61,582 nt of DNA from Candidatus Eiseniibacteriota bacterium (GTDB lineage Bacteria; Eisenbacteria; RBG-16-71-46; SZUA-252): NCBI GenBank assembly GCA_003235575.1, contig QJVW01000079.1, positions 89,525 through 151,106 of the forward strand, given 5' to 3'. The notes beneath the pieces were generated by a model. The model saw only the letters and a list, made by a program, of their open reading frames with translations. It did no database searches and was not told where the DNA came from. Position numbers and translations under genes: made by a program. Of the stretch, positions 48,652 to 58,645 are shown one piece after another; position 1 is the stretch's first letter; every line of letters starts with the position of its first letter.

Positions 48652-50042
48652 TGTCTCGCCACTCCCTGCCCGAAGGATTCCTCTGGGGCGTCGCGACATC
48701 CGCCTTCCAGATCGAGGGGGGCGCGCACGAGGACGGACGCGGCGAATCGATTTGGGATCGCTTCGCCGCGACGCCAGGTCGCATCGCGGACGGCTCGAAC
48801 GCCGTCGTGGCGTGCGATCACTACCATCGCTGGAGGGAGGACATCGAGCTGATGCGATGGCTCGGCGTGGGCGCCTATCGATTCTCGATCGCGTGGCCGA
48901 GGATCCTGCCACGCGGTCGAGGCCGCATCAATCCCGCCGGCCTGGACTGGTACGACGCGCTCGTGGATACGCTGCTGGAGGCCGGTATCCTTCCGTTCGT
49001 GACGCTGTATCACTGGGATCTGCCGCAGGAGCTCCAAGACGCCGGCGGGTGGGGCGTCCGCGAGACGGCGGACGCTTTCGTCGCGTATGCCGACGCGGTG
49101 AGCCGGCGGCTAGGCGATCGCGTTCGCCATTGGACGACCCACAACGAACCATGGTGTGTCGCGTTTCAGGGGCACGAAGTGGGGGCCCAAGCGCCCGGCC
49201 ACAGAGACCCGGCGGAGTCGCTGCGCGCGGCGCACCACGTCCTGCTGTCCCACGGCGGCGCCGTGGAGGTGCTGCGACGGAATAGCCCGGGAGCGGAGGT
49301 CGGCATCGTGTTGATCCTCGCGCCGGTCTCACCGGCCACGGAAAGCGCCGCGGATCGCGATGCGGCCCGCCAAGCGGACGGCTCCCTGAACCGCTGGTAC
49401 CTGGACCCCCTGTTTCGGGGCCGCTACCCGGAGGACGCGATCGAGGACCGGGTCCGCCTGGGACACGCGCAAGGACCGGCCCTACCCTTCGTTCGCGACG
49501 GAGACCTCCGCACGATCGCCACGCCGATCGATTTTCTCGGCGTCAATTACTACAGCCGCAACGTGGTCCGCGCCGCGCCCTCGGGCGCTCCGACGGTCGA
49601 CCCGCCGGCTCCGGAACGCGAACGCACCGACATGGGATGGGAGGTCTACCCGCGGGGGCTCTACGACACGCTCGTGCGCGTGACGCGCGACTACGCGCCC
49701 GCCAAGATCTACGTTACGGAAAACGGCGCCGCCTACACCGACGCCGCCGACGCCGAAGGCCGCATCGCCGACCAGCGCCGGATCGACTATCTGGATGCCC
49801 ACATCGCCCAGGCCGGCCGGGCGATCGCCGACGGCGTTCCCCTCGCGGGCTACTTTGCATGGTCCCTGCTCGACAACTTCGAATGGGCGCACGGGTACGC
49901 GAAGCGATTTGGACTCTTCGAGGTCGATTTTGAGACGCAACGACGCCGTCCGAGGGACAGCGCCCATTGGTACCGTCAGGTCGTCGCCCCGAATTCGGCG
50001 CGCGACGCCGAACCGCAACCCCTGCTGAGGAGGATGACGTGA
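48651..50042 (+). CDS. GH1 beta-glucosidase
   Basis: LPEGFLWGVATSAFQIEGG, TTHNEPWC, IYVTENGAAY, SLLDNFEWAHGYAKRFGLFEVD. Confidence 0.95.
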   Translation: MSRHSLPEGFLWGVATSAFQIEGGAHEDGRGESIWDRFAATPGRIADGSNAVVACDHYHRWREDIELMRWLGVGAYRFSIAWPRILPRGRGRINPAGLDWYDALVDTLLEAGILPFVTLYHWDLPQELQDAGGWGVRETADAFVAYADAVSRRLGDRVRHWTTHNEPWCVAFQGHEVGAQAPGHRDPAESLRAAHHVLLSHGGAVEVLRRNSPGAEVGIVLILAPVSPATESAADRDAARQADGSLNRWYLDPLFRGRYPEDAIEDRVRLGHAQGPALPFVRDGDLRTIATPIDFLGVNYYSRNVVRAAPSGAPTVDPPAPERERTDMGWEVYPRGLYDTLVRVTRDYAPAKIYVTENGAAYTDAADAEGRIADQRRIDYLDAHIAQAGRAIADGVPLAGYFAWSLLDNFEWAHGYAKRFGLFEVDFETQRRRPRDSAHWYRQVVAPNSARDAEPQPLLRRMT

Positions 50043-53000
50043 GTGTGACCCTGAGTGGCCTCGGCCGTCCGGGAATCGGAATTCTAGCCGCGACGACGGC
50101 CGTTCTCCTGGCCCTCGCGCCGGCCGGAGCCATGGCCGAGGACGCCGCGGCCGGCGCCGGACCCGCGATCCGCGTGGTCGCGGCCGAGTCGGGTACGTCG
50201 CTTCAGGTAGGCGGGCGGGATTTCATGGTCTATGGAATGAACTGGGACTACATCCCCATCGGTCAGAACTACAACTGGAGTCTCTGGTCACAGTCCGACG
50301 ATGTGATTCAGGAGGCGCTGGCCCGCGAGATGCCGCTCCTCAAGAGCATGGGCGTGAACGCCATCCGGCAATACGCGGGCGTCCCGCCCCGCTGGGTCCA
50401 GTACATCTACGAGCGATACGGCATCTACACCGTGATCAATCACACCGTCGGGCGCTACGGATTCACGCTGCAGGGGGTCTGGCACCCCACGGTCGACTAT
50501 TCCGATCCGGGCATGCGCGCGGCGCTCAAGGCCGAGGTTCTGTCGCTCGTGGACGAATTCCGCGGCGTGCCCGGCATCTTGATGTGGCTCCTGGGGAACG
50601 AGAACAACTACGGCCTCTCCTGGGCGTCCACCGAGATCGAGGCGCTGCCGCAGGGCGAGCGCGACGCCGCGCGCGCCCGGCATCTCTACTCGCTGTTCGG
50701 CGAGATCATCCACGAGGTGAAGGCGCGAGACACGGGCGTTCCCGTGGCGATGGCCAACGGCGACGTCCAGTACATCGATATCATCGCGCAGGAGTGCAAG
50801 GAACTCGACATCTTCGGCACGAACGTCTATCGCGGCATCTCGGCGCGCGATCTCTTCGAAGTGGTTCGGGACAAGATGGGCATCCCCGTCCTCCTCACCG
50901 AATTCGGCGCGGACGCCTTCAACGCCAGGCGCTTTCGCGAGGATCAGCCGACCCAGGCGCGCTACCTCCTCGGCCAATGGCGCGAGATCTACGAGCAGTC
51001 GAGCGGGAAGGGGAAGGTGGGGAACGCCATCGGAGGCTTCGTCTTCCAATGGAGCGACGGCTGGTGGAAATTCGGTCAGGAAAGCCGCCTCGACATTCAT
51101 GACACGAACGCCTCCTGGCCCAACGGCGGGTACGTCGAGGACTTCGTGCAGGGCCAGAACAACATGAACGAGGAGTGGTGGGGCATCTGCGCGAAGGGAT
51201 ACCCCGATGCGCGCGGACTGTTCGACGTCTATCCGCGCGCCGCCTACTACGCCTTGCGGGACGCCTTCGCGCTCCCCGCGTACGCGCCGGAGACGACGCT
51301 CGCGGCGATCCGCGCGCACTTCGCGCGCATCGACCCGGCGGTCGCCGCGCTCGAGGCGCGTGGCGGCGAGGCGAGTCTCGTATCGCAGACCATGCGGCGC
51401 GTGCGCCTCACCGGACTCCGGGCGAAGTTCGAGACCTACAGCACGGGCGGCAATTTCATCACCACGCCGGAATCGTCGGCGCCGCAGGAGGCGCTGCCTC
51501 GGTTCCGGGGCTTCGACCGCCTGGAATCGTTCTACATGGATGCCCAGGTCAACCCGGCGGAAAACGTGACCGGCACCCTCTCGCTCAACGTGCTCGGCAA
51601 CGTCCCGAAGAATCCCATCGACGAGATCTTCTACGAGGCCCGGGACCGCACCCCGCTCGTCCCGATCGCGGGGCAACCTCCCGTTAGCGACGTCGATCGG
51701 GTGAAGGTCTACCGGGCCAGCGTGTCCTGGGACGATCCGTGGTTCCTCCTGGACGGCTTCTACCGAACGGGCCATTTCCATTGGGGGTACGAAGGCGATT
51801 TCTTCGGTCTCTACCGGGAGGCGAACTACGGGCCGAACATCGACACCTACAACGCGGATGCTCCGCTCGGCTTCGAGGTGAGCGCCAAGCGTGCGCTGAG
51901 CGGCCTCAAGGTGGCGTTCGGACCGCAGCTCTGGTGGGGCGCCAACCCCTCCGTGATGGTGAAGTACCGCCGGCGGATCGGTCCCTTCGACGCCACGGCC
52001 GTGTACCAGGACGACCTCACCGAACAGTCCTCGGTCATCTCCACGATCGCCGTGCCGCAGCCCCCGACTCGCAAAGCGTCCGTCGCGGTCGCGTTCTCAC
52101 GCGGACCGGCGCTATTCGAGGTCGGCGGCATCTGGGCCGGCGGGACCAAGGTGGACGACGTCTTCCAGGTGGCCGAGAAGTCAGGAAGCGGCTACGACAT
52201 TCTCCAGGATCGCGTCCGGCGTTCCGACACGTTCGGTGCGAAGGCCAAGGTCACGGTGGAGCGTGGGCGCCTGCGCTGGTACGCGCAGGGAGCGGCGATG
52301 GGCCTGGTCGCCGACGCCGGCCCGACCGCGACGGTCACGTTCACGGGATGGAATCTCAAGGACACGGGCTCCGGAAATCAGACGAACTTCCTTACGGGCC
52401 TCACCTACAACGTCGGGGACTTCCAAATCGGTCCGAACTTCCTATGGCAAAAGCCGATCGTCGATCCGATGCCCCGCGGTCTACCGTCGGCGGGACCCGG
52501 TCGGCCCCGCAACATCCTGGAGGACCCGTTCGCGGTGCGCGCGAACCGGGAGACCATCGGCGCCGAAGTGCTCGTGACCTATGATCCGACCCCCGCGACG
52601 TGGTTCTGGGCGTGGGACAACGATGTGCGCGAGGACGCCCGCCTGGCGGGGAGTATCGGATTCGTGATGCGGGATCTTCCCACGACGCAGGATGCCAGCA
52701 TCGGCATTCTCGGAGACGGCGTCACGCAATTCGCGTTCCCGGCGGCGCCGCCGGCGCGTCCGTGGTCGCTGCGCCGCGGCTTGTGGGAAGTGAACACGCG
52801 ACTCGTCTCGCGGCTCCGTCCCGACGTTCGGATCGTCGCCCATCTCTTCGCCGGCAACAACGAACCGAACGGAGACGACCCCGCGACGTCGTTCGGGGCG
52901 CGGCTGGTGCGTCGGTACGGCGGTGACGCGCGGGTGGCGTGGGGACGGACGGCGCTGGCGGCGTATGCCAAGGCGAACGACTGGGGCCCGTACGACTACC

Positions 53001-53230
53001 ACCGCGACTTCAACCTGACCTTCCCGCTCCAAGTGATGGGGGATCTGTCCTACACGCTGGGTGCGCCGGGGTGGCTCGATCAGGAGCAGACGCGGCTGGG
53101 CGTGCGCGCCACGTGGCGGAACCTCGACCACAACTCTCCGCGGTTCGTGCCGAGCCCGCCGCTCAGCCCGAACGACAGTCCGTACGGTCGCGAATGGGAG
53201 ATCCGGACCTATCTGATCGTGACGCTCTAG
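50039..53230 (+). CDS. Exported (beta/alpha)8 glycosidase domain fused to predicted C-terminal outer-membrane beta-barrel
   Basis: Signal peptide; clan-GH-A-like motifs LLGNENNYGL and PVLLTEFGADAF; then about 600 aa of alternating amphipathic strands to the C-terminus (EWEIRTYLIVTL). GTG 50039 with GAGGAGG. Confidence 0.75.
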   Translation: MSVTLSGLGRPGIGILAATTAVLLALAPAGAMAEDAAAGAGPAIRVVAAESGTSLQVGGRDFMVYGMNWDYIPIGQNYNWSLWSQSDDVIQEALAREMPLLKSMGVNAIRQYAGVPPRWVQYIYERYGIYTVINHTVGRYGFTLQGVWHPTVDYSDPGMRAALKAEVLSLVDEFRGVPGILMWLLGNENNYGLSWASTEIEALPQGERDAARARHLYSLFGEIIHEVKARDTGVPVAMANGDVQYIDIIAQECKELDIFGTNVYRGISARDLFEVVRDKMGIPVLLTEFGADAFNARRFREDQPTQARYLLGQWREIYEQSSGKGKVGNAIGGFVFQWSDGWWKFGQESRLDIHDTNASWPNGGYVEDFVQGQNNMNEEWWGICAKGYPDARGLFDVYPRAAYYALRDAFALPAYAPETTLAAIRAHFARIDPAVAALEARGGEASLVSQTMRRVRLTGLRAKFETYSTGGNFITTPESSAPQEALPRFRGFDRLESFYMDAQVNPAENVTGTLSLNVLGNVPKNPIDEIFYEARDRTPLVPIAGQPPVSDVDRVKVYRASVSWDDPWFLLDGFYRTGHFHWGYEGDFFGLYREANYGPNIDTYNADAPLGFEVSAKRALSGLKVAFGPQLWWGANPSVMVKYRRRIGPFDATAVYQDDLTEQSSVISTIAVPQPPTRKASVAVAFSRGPALFEVGGIWAGGTKVDDVFQVAEKSGSGYDILQDRVRRSDTFGAKAKVTVERGRLRWYAQGAAMGLVADAGPTATVTFTGWNLKDTGSGNQTNFLTGLTYNVGDFQIGPNFLWQKPIVDPMPRGLPSAGPGRPRNILEDPFAVRANRETIGAEVLVTYDPTPATWFWAWDNDVREDARLAGSIGFVMRDLPTTQDASIGILGDGVTQFAFPAAPPARPWSLRRGLWEVNTRLVSRLRPDVRIVAHLFAGNNEPNGDDPATSFGARLVRRYGGDARVAWGRTALAAYAKANDWGPYDYHRDFNLTFPLQVMGDLSYTLGAPGWLDQEQTRLGVRATWRNLDHNSPRFVPSPPLSPNDSPYGREWEIRTYLIVTL

Positions 53231-53249
53231 GGGAGGACGGGGCGGCGCG

Positions 53250-54209
53250 CTACTCCGCGAGATGGCAGGCCGCGGCGTGGCTCGGGGCGAGCGTCCGCCA
53301 TGCCGGGTTCTGCGTGCGGCAACGGTCCACCACGCGGCCGCAGCGCGGGTGGAAGCGGCAGCCCGCGGGGGGCGTCTCGAGGCTGGGCGGCGCGCCGGGG
53401 ATGCTTTGGAGCTCCGTCCCGCCACCGTGGACCGAGGGGAACGACCGCAGGAGCCCCTGCGTGTAGGGATGCCGCGCCGCGCGACGCAAGGCGTCGGCGG
53501 GCGCCAGCTCCACGAGCCGCGCGGCGTAGAAGATCGCCACCCGATCCGAGAACTGGAGCATCCGGGCGAGATCGTGCGTGATGAACATCACGGCGAACCC
53601 AAGCCGCCGCTGCAGCGCCCGGATCTGCTCGAGAATCTCCCGCTCGACGATGACGTCGAGCGCCGTCGTCGGCTCATCGAGGATGAGCAACGAAGGATGG
53701 AGCGCCAGCGCCATGGCGATGCAAACACGCTGTCTCATCCCGCCCGAGAGTTGATGCGCGTACGCGTCGATCGACGCCGACGGGATCCCCACCATTTCCA
53801 ACAATTCCAGCGCGCGGGCACGGGCGGCGTCGGCGGAGACGGCGCCGTGCGCGTGGAGCGTCTCCTCGATCTGCTCCCCCACGGTCGTCACGGGATTCAG
53901 GGCGTCCATCGCGCTCTGGAAAACCATCGCGATCCGTTTCCACCGGACCTCACGCAAGTCGTCCTCGGGCAGCGCGAGCAGGTCGCGCCCCTCGAACAGG
54001 ACCTGGCCGCCGGAAATCACCGCGGGAGGCGGCAGGATGCGCATCAGCGCCTGGGCGAGGGTCGATTTCCCGCTTCCCGATTCGCCGGCGATGCCCAGAA
54101 TCTCGGCCGGCTCCACGTCGAGGGTCACGCCGTCGACGGCGCGAACCAGTCCGCGCTCCGTCACGTAGTCGACCGAGAAGTCGCGTATGGAGAGGATCGG
54201 CTCAGCCAC
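53250..54209 (-). CDS. Opp/Dpp-type ABC transporter ATPase (OppD-like)
   Basis: ESGSGKSTLAQALMRILP, LSGGMRQRVCIAMALALHPSLLILDEPTTALDV, CRFHPRCGRVVDRC. Confidence 0.93.
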   Translation of the reverse strand: MAEPILSIRDFSVDYVTERGLVRAVDGVTLDVEPAEILGIAGESGSGKSTLAQALMRILPPPAVISGGQVLFEGRDLLALPEDDLREVRWKRIAMVFQSAMDALNPVTTVGEQIEETLHAHGAVSADAARARALELLEMVGIPSASIDAYAHQLSGGMRQRVCIAMALALHPSLLILDEPTTALDVIVEREILEQIRALQRRLGFAVMFITHDLARMLQFSDRVAIFYAARLVELAPADALRRAARHPYTQGLLRSFPSVHGGGTELQSIPGAPPSLETPPAGCRFHPRCGRVVDRCRTQNPAWRTLAPSHAAACHLAE

Positions 54210-55143
54210 GATCCATCACCACCGGGGTCGAGCGGGTCGCTCCGCGGCCGCGCCGTATCAGGTGCGCCCGCCAGGCGCGCTCCAGCACCAACCGTGGGTT
54301 CGTGATCTCGTCGAATCCCGAATTGAGCATCGTGAGCCCGAAACCGACGAGCGCCACGCAGAGCCCGGTCGGCGCGAACGTCCACCAGGCGCCGGTCAGC
54401 AGCGCGGAGTCGTTCTGCGCCCAGTAGAGGTTCGTGCCCCAGGTCACGCCCGAGACGTCGCCCAGGCCGAGGAACTCCAGCCCGACCTGCGCGCCGATCG
54501 CGTAGACGGTGCTGCCGATCATCTGCGCGACCATGAGGGACGTCATCGTGGGCAGGATCTCGCGCACGATGATGCGCGGGCTCGATTCGCCCGAGACGAT
54601 CGCCGCGGCCACGAAGTCGCGACGGCGCTGGGAGAGCGTCTGCGAGCGGAGGACGCGCGCGTTCCAGGCCCAGCCCGTGACGGTCAGGACCAGCCCCAGC
54701 GTGAGCGGCCCGGAGGGAAGGTAGGCGGCGATCACGATGGCGAGCGGGAGTCCGGGAAGTACGAGGAAGACGTTGAAGAGAAGGGAGAGGAATCCGTCGA
54801 TGCGGCCCCCGAAGTAGCCCGCGGTGACGCCCACGAGCGCGCCGATGAGGACGACGGCGAACCCGACGGCGAACCCGATCGCCAGGGAGACGCGCGTTCC
54901 CACCACGAGCTGCGCCAAGACGTCCTGCCCCTGGCCCGTCGTCCCGAGCCAATGATCCGCCGACGGCGGCTGGAGCGGGATCCCGACCGGAGCGGTGGGG
55001 TCGCCGACGAACCAGGGTCCGGCGATCGCGATCACGAGGAAGATCGCGAGGATCACGCTTCCGGCCAGCGCCTTTCGATCGCGGCGAATGGCGCCCCACC
55101 AGACGGCGATGCCGGAGGACGTCGCCACGCCGGAAGCGCTCAT
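54202..55143 (-). CDS. Opp/Dpp-type ABC permease (OppC-like)
   Basis: HWLGTTGQGQDVLAQLVVGTRVSL, EAA-type loop, multiple TMs. Confidence 0.92.
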   Translation of the reverse strand: MSASGVATSSGIAVWWGAIRRDRKALAGSVILAIFLVIAIAGPWFVGDPTAPVGIPLQPPSADHWLGTTGQGQDVLAQLVVGTRVSLAIGFAVGFAVVLIGALVGVTAGYFGGRIDGFLSLLFNVFLVLPGLPLAIVIAAYLPSGPLTLGLVLTVTGWAWNARVLRSQTLSQRRRDFVAAAIVSGESSPRIIVREILPTMTSLMVAQMIGSTVYAIGAQVGLEFLGLGDVSGVTWGTNLYWAQNDSALLTGAWWTFAPTGLCVALVGFGLTMLNSGFDEITNPRLVLERAWRAHLIRRGRGATRSTPVVMDRG

Positions 55144-56123
55144 GTCGCGGACTCCCGAATCCGAGGGTCGAGCCACAGGTAGGCGAGGTCGACGAGGAAG
55201 TTCGCCGCCAACACCGCGAGCGTGATCACGAGAAAGATCCCCTGCATGAGCGGGTAGTCCTGATTGCGGACCGCCTGAACCAGGAGATAACCCTGCCCCG
55301 GGTAGGAAAAGACGATCTCGGTCAGAAGCGATCCGCCGAGGACGAACCCGAGCGCCATGCCCAGCCCGGTGACGCTGGGGAGGAGCGCGTTGCGCGCGGC
55401 GTAGCGGAGCGCGACGCGGGCCGGTGAAAGCCCCTTCGCGCGTGCCAGGTTCACGTAGTCGGAGCCGAGCACCGCGATCGTCGTGTTGCGCATGGAGAGA
55501 AGCCATCCGCCCAGCGTCGCGAGGACCATCGTCGCGACCGGAAGGGCGGCGTGACGGACGACGTCGGTCACGAAGGCCGTCGAGAACGCCGGCACGACGT
55601 CGTCTGCGTAGGCGTGCCCGAGCGGAAACCAACCGAGGGTGAAGCCAAAGACGAACAGGGCTACCATGGCGAGCCAGAAGTAGGGAAACGACCCGAGGAA
55701 CACGAGCGCCGAGGGGAGCCACGTGTCGACCCAGCCACGGCGCCACCAGGCGGCGACGAGCCCGAGCAGGGTTCCGATGGTGAAACTGATCGCGACGGCC
55801 GAGCCGGCGAGGAGAACGGTCCAGACGAGCCCGGTGCCGATCACGGTCGAGACCGGGGAGGGGAAGTAAGCGACCGAGATACCGAGATCGCCCGTCAGCA
55901 CGTGGCGCAGCGAGGTCAGGTACTGCGTCAGAAGCGGCGCTTGGGTCAGGCCGAAGGTTTCCCGCAGCGCCTGCATCGCCTCCGGCGCCAACTGTCCCCG
56001 GAACCGCGCGAAGAGCGCCGTGGCCGGGTCTCCCGGCATGAGTCGCGGCAGCAGGAAGTTGATCGTGAGCGCTACCCACGCCGAGAGGAGGTAGAAGCCG
56101 AGGCGCCGGAGTATGTAGGTCAT
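55140..56123 (-). CDS. Opp/Dpp-type ABC permease (OppB-like)
   Basis: MTYILRRLGFYLLSAWVALTINFLLPRLMPGDP, YVNLARAKGLSPARVALRYAARNALLP. Confidence 0.93.
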   Translation of the reverse strand: MTYILRRLGFYLLSAWVALTINFLLPRLMPGDPATALFARFRGQLAPEAMQALRETFGLTQAPLLTQYLTSLRHVLTGDLGISVAYFPSPVSTVIGTGLVWTVLLAGSAVAISFTIGTLLGLVAAWWRRGWVDTWLPSALVFLGSFPYFWLAMVALFVFGFTLGWFPLGHAYADDVVPAFSTAFVTDVVRHAALPVATMVLATLGGWLLSMRNTTIAVLGSDYVNLARAKGLSPARVALRYAARNALLPSVTGLGMALGFVLGGSLLTEIVFSYPGQGYLLVQAVRNQDYPLMQGIFLVITLAVLAANFLVDLAYLWLDPRIRESAT

Positions 56124-56132
56124 GGCCGCATC

Positions 56133-57806
56133 CTAGCGCGGGGTCAATGCCGTGAGAACCAGGAGGCAGTCGCCCCGATCCAGCTTGTTCGGGGACGGAT
56201 CGGCGTACGGGTTCTCCTGGGAGGGGAACCCGCTGAAGCGCGCGACACTGTACTCCGCCCAGGAGGGATTGGGATAAAGCGGGATCGCCGGCGCCTCCTT
56301 GACGAACGTCCGCTGCAATTCGTCGGCAAGGCGCTTTTGCCGCGCTGGATCGGCTTCGAGCTCGAAGGCGTGCAGCGCCTGATCCGCCGCGGGGCTGCCA
56401 TATCGATGCCAGTTTCCCATGGACGCCTCGCCGAGTGGTTTGACCGTCGAGGAGGCCATCAGCCAACGATAGAAGGTGTACGGGGTCGGGCCCTCGAACG
56501 ACCACCCGAGGCTGAGATCGAAGTCGCCGGCCTGCACCCGCTGAAACCAGGCGCTGAAATCATAGGTGCGAACGGAAGCGCGCACACCGACGGCCTCGAG
56601 GCCGCGCGCGATCACCTGCGCGGCGCGCACCCAGTCGGACCAGCCGGCCACGCACAGGATCTCGTAGCGCAACGGCGTCCCGTCCGCCCGGCGGCGCCTG
56701 CCGTCCTCGCCGCGCCGCAGTCCCGCCTCGTCCAGGAGGGCGTTCGCCCGGGCGACGTCAAAGCGAACCCAGTCGCCGGATGCGGCGATGCTGGAGTCGT
56801 GCCACGCGACGTAGGCGTCGCTGAGTCCCGTCGCGTCCGCGGGGCGCGAATACCGATACAGGGCGACATCCACGAGGAGGTCTCGGTCGATCGACATGCT
56901 CACGGCTTGGCGGACGCGAACATCATCGAAGGGGGCGCGCGTGGTGTTGGCGTAGAGAAAGATGCTGCTTCCGGTGAGGGGGAACCAGTAGCGGTGGTTC
57001 TCCGGCTGGCGGCGTACGTAGACGCGCTCGATGGCCGGAACGAAATTGCCGGCCCAGTCCACTTCGTCGTAGACGAGCGCCAGGGTCGCGCGATCATTGC
57101 TGGGATAGGCGGGGAAACGCAGCGCCTCCACCCGCGGCAGTCCCCGCTGCCAGTAGCGCGGGTTCCGTCCCAGCTCATAGACCTGATTCCGGAACACGCG
57201 GACCTCGGTGAACGGGCCCGTCGCGACCGGATTCTCATTGGGGTAGGAGACCGGATCCTCGACGTCCTTCCAGTGATGCTCCGGGACGATCTGCTGCGCG
57301 GCGATTTCGTCGAAGCCGGGGATGAATACCCGCTGGAAGCGAAAGTCGACCGTTCGGTCGTCGACCGTCCGCACGTCGGAGAGGAAACCCCAGACGCCCC
57401 GACGGTCGAGCGCCGGGAAGCGCTGCAGCAGGTTGAAGGTGAAGGCGACGTCCCGCGCCGTGAACGGCCGGCCGTCCGACCAGAGGACGCTGTCGCGCGT
57501 CGTCATCCGGAGCACGCGGTTCGCCTCGCGCCACTCGTGCGCCGTCGCGAGCCATGGCACGTACTCCGCGCGAACGCTGTTGAAGACGAGGAGCGGCTCG
57601 TAGATGCCCGCGAGCGTGGGCCAGCGGGCGGCGGTGGCCGTCGTCAGCGGATTGAAATTTCGAATCCACGAGGCCTGCTGCTCCTGCGAGACGACCAGGA
57701 CGCCCCGCGGCGGGGGAGGTTTCTCTCTCGTGCAGCCGGCTGCGACGGAGGCGAGGAGCAGGATGACGGCGCACGCCGCCGGATGCGAGCGTGCGCGTCG
57801 GCTCAC
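56133..57806 (-). CDS. Family 5 extracellular solute-binding lipoprotein of the Opp-type transporter
   Basis: Lipobox LLASVAAGC; WSDGRPFTARDVAFTFNLL, VRQAVSMSIDRDLLV. GTG start overlaps preceding stop. Confidence 0.9.
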   Translation of the reverse strand: MSRRARSHPAACAVILLLASVAAGCTREKPPPPRGVLVVSQEQQASWIRNFNPLTTATAARWPTLAGIYEPLLVFNSVRAEYVPWLATAHEWREANRVLRMTTRDSVLWSDGRPFTARDVAFTFNLLQRFPALDRRGVWGFLSDVRTVDDRTVDFRFQRVFIPGFDEIAAQQIVPEHHWKDVEDPVSYPNENPVATGPFTEVRVFRNQVYELGRNPRYWQRGLPRVEALRFPAYPSNDRATLALVYDEVDWAGNFVPAIERVYVRRQPENHRYWFPLTGSSIFLYANTTRAPFDDVRVRQAVSMSIDRDLLVDVALYRYSRPADATGLSDAYVAWHDSSIAASGDWVRFDVARANALLDEAGLRRGEDGRRRRADGTPLRYEILCVAGWSDWVRAAQVIARGLEAVGVRASVRTYDFSAWFQRVQAGDFDLSLGWSFEGPTPYTFYRWLMASSTVKPLGEASMGNWHRYGSPAADQALHAFELEADPARQKRLADELQRTFVKEAPAIPLYPNPSWAEYSVARFSGFPSQENPYADPSPNKLDRGDCLLVLTALTPR

Positions 57807-58645
57807 GGAACGGCCGCGTAGGCTCGAACGTAGTCGATCGTCATCGTCTGGGGGAACGACGTGCTGGTCGACGGCCCGCCGACGTAGTTTCCGCCCACCG
57901 CGACGTTGAGAATGACGAAGAAGGGATGATCGAAGACCCACGGCGCCCCCGTGGGGAGGTCGCCACGCTCCACGGTGCGGTAGGCGATCCCGTCCACCGA
58001 CCACGTGATGCTGGAGGAATCCCAGTCGACGGCGAAGACGTGGAACGCTTCGTCGAACGATCCCCGCGCCAGTAGGAACGGGGCGGTGAGCGCGCTCCCC
58101 CCCGAGTAGCCGGGCCCATGAAGGCTACCGTGAACGACACGCGGCTCCTGGCCGCGGTATTCCATGATGTCGATCTCACCGCACGCCGGCCATCCGACCG
58201 AGGCGAAGTTGGAGCCGAGCAGCCAGAACGCGGGCCACAGCCCCTGGCCGGACGGCAGTTTCAACCGCGCCTCGAACCGGCCCCGCGCCTGCTCGAACTT
58301 TCCGCGCGTGTTGATGCGCGCGGACGTATAGGCGCTGCCGAGGTAGTCCTCGCGGCGCGCCACGATCGTGAGATGACCCGCTCCGTCGAGCGATACGTTC
58401 TCGGGACGATCCGTGTCGTATTCCAGTTGGGCGTTTCCCCAATCGGTGCCGATGTCATAGACCCAGTTCATCGAATCGGGCGGCTGGCCGGCCGGTCCGT
58501 CGAATTCATCCTGCCACGTCAGTTGCAGGGGGGGCAGGACGGGCCCCGCGGGTCCTCGGCGGCCGGCGCAGCCGATCGTGGCCAGCAGGATGGCGACGGC
58601 AAGGGCGGCGGCGATGCGCTCCGATCGCGGCGACGCGGGGTTCAT
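57803..58645 (-). CDS. GH16 endo-beta-glucanase/laminarinase lipoprotein
   Basis: Lipobox ATIGC; GEIDIMEYRGQEP catalytic motif; GLWPAFWLLGSN. ATGA overlap with ROK gene. Confidence 0.93.
   Translation of the reverse strand: MNPASPRSERIAAALAVAILLATIGCAGRRGPAGPVLPPLQLTWQDEFDGPAGQPPDSMNWVYDIGTDWGNAQLEYDTDRPENVSLDGAGHLTIVARREDYLGSAYTSARINTRGKFEQARGRFEARLKLPSGQGLWPAFWLLGSNFASVGWPACGEIDIMEYRGQEPRVVHGSLHGPGYSGGSALTAPFLLARGSFDEAFHVFAVDWDSSSITWSVDGIAYRTVERGDLPTGAPWVFDHPFFVILNVAVGGNYVGGPSTSTSFPQTMTIDYVRAYAAVP

Noticed and set aside
54202-56505. 767-aa ORF start for the OppC gene
   Set aside because: Upstream extension overlaps OppB and OppA out of frame; true start is ATG at 55143.
55551-57821. 756-aa plus ORF antisense to OppB/OppA genes
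   Set aside because: Shadow ORF, no motif, opposite well-defined transporter genes.
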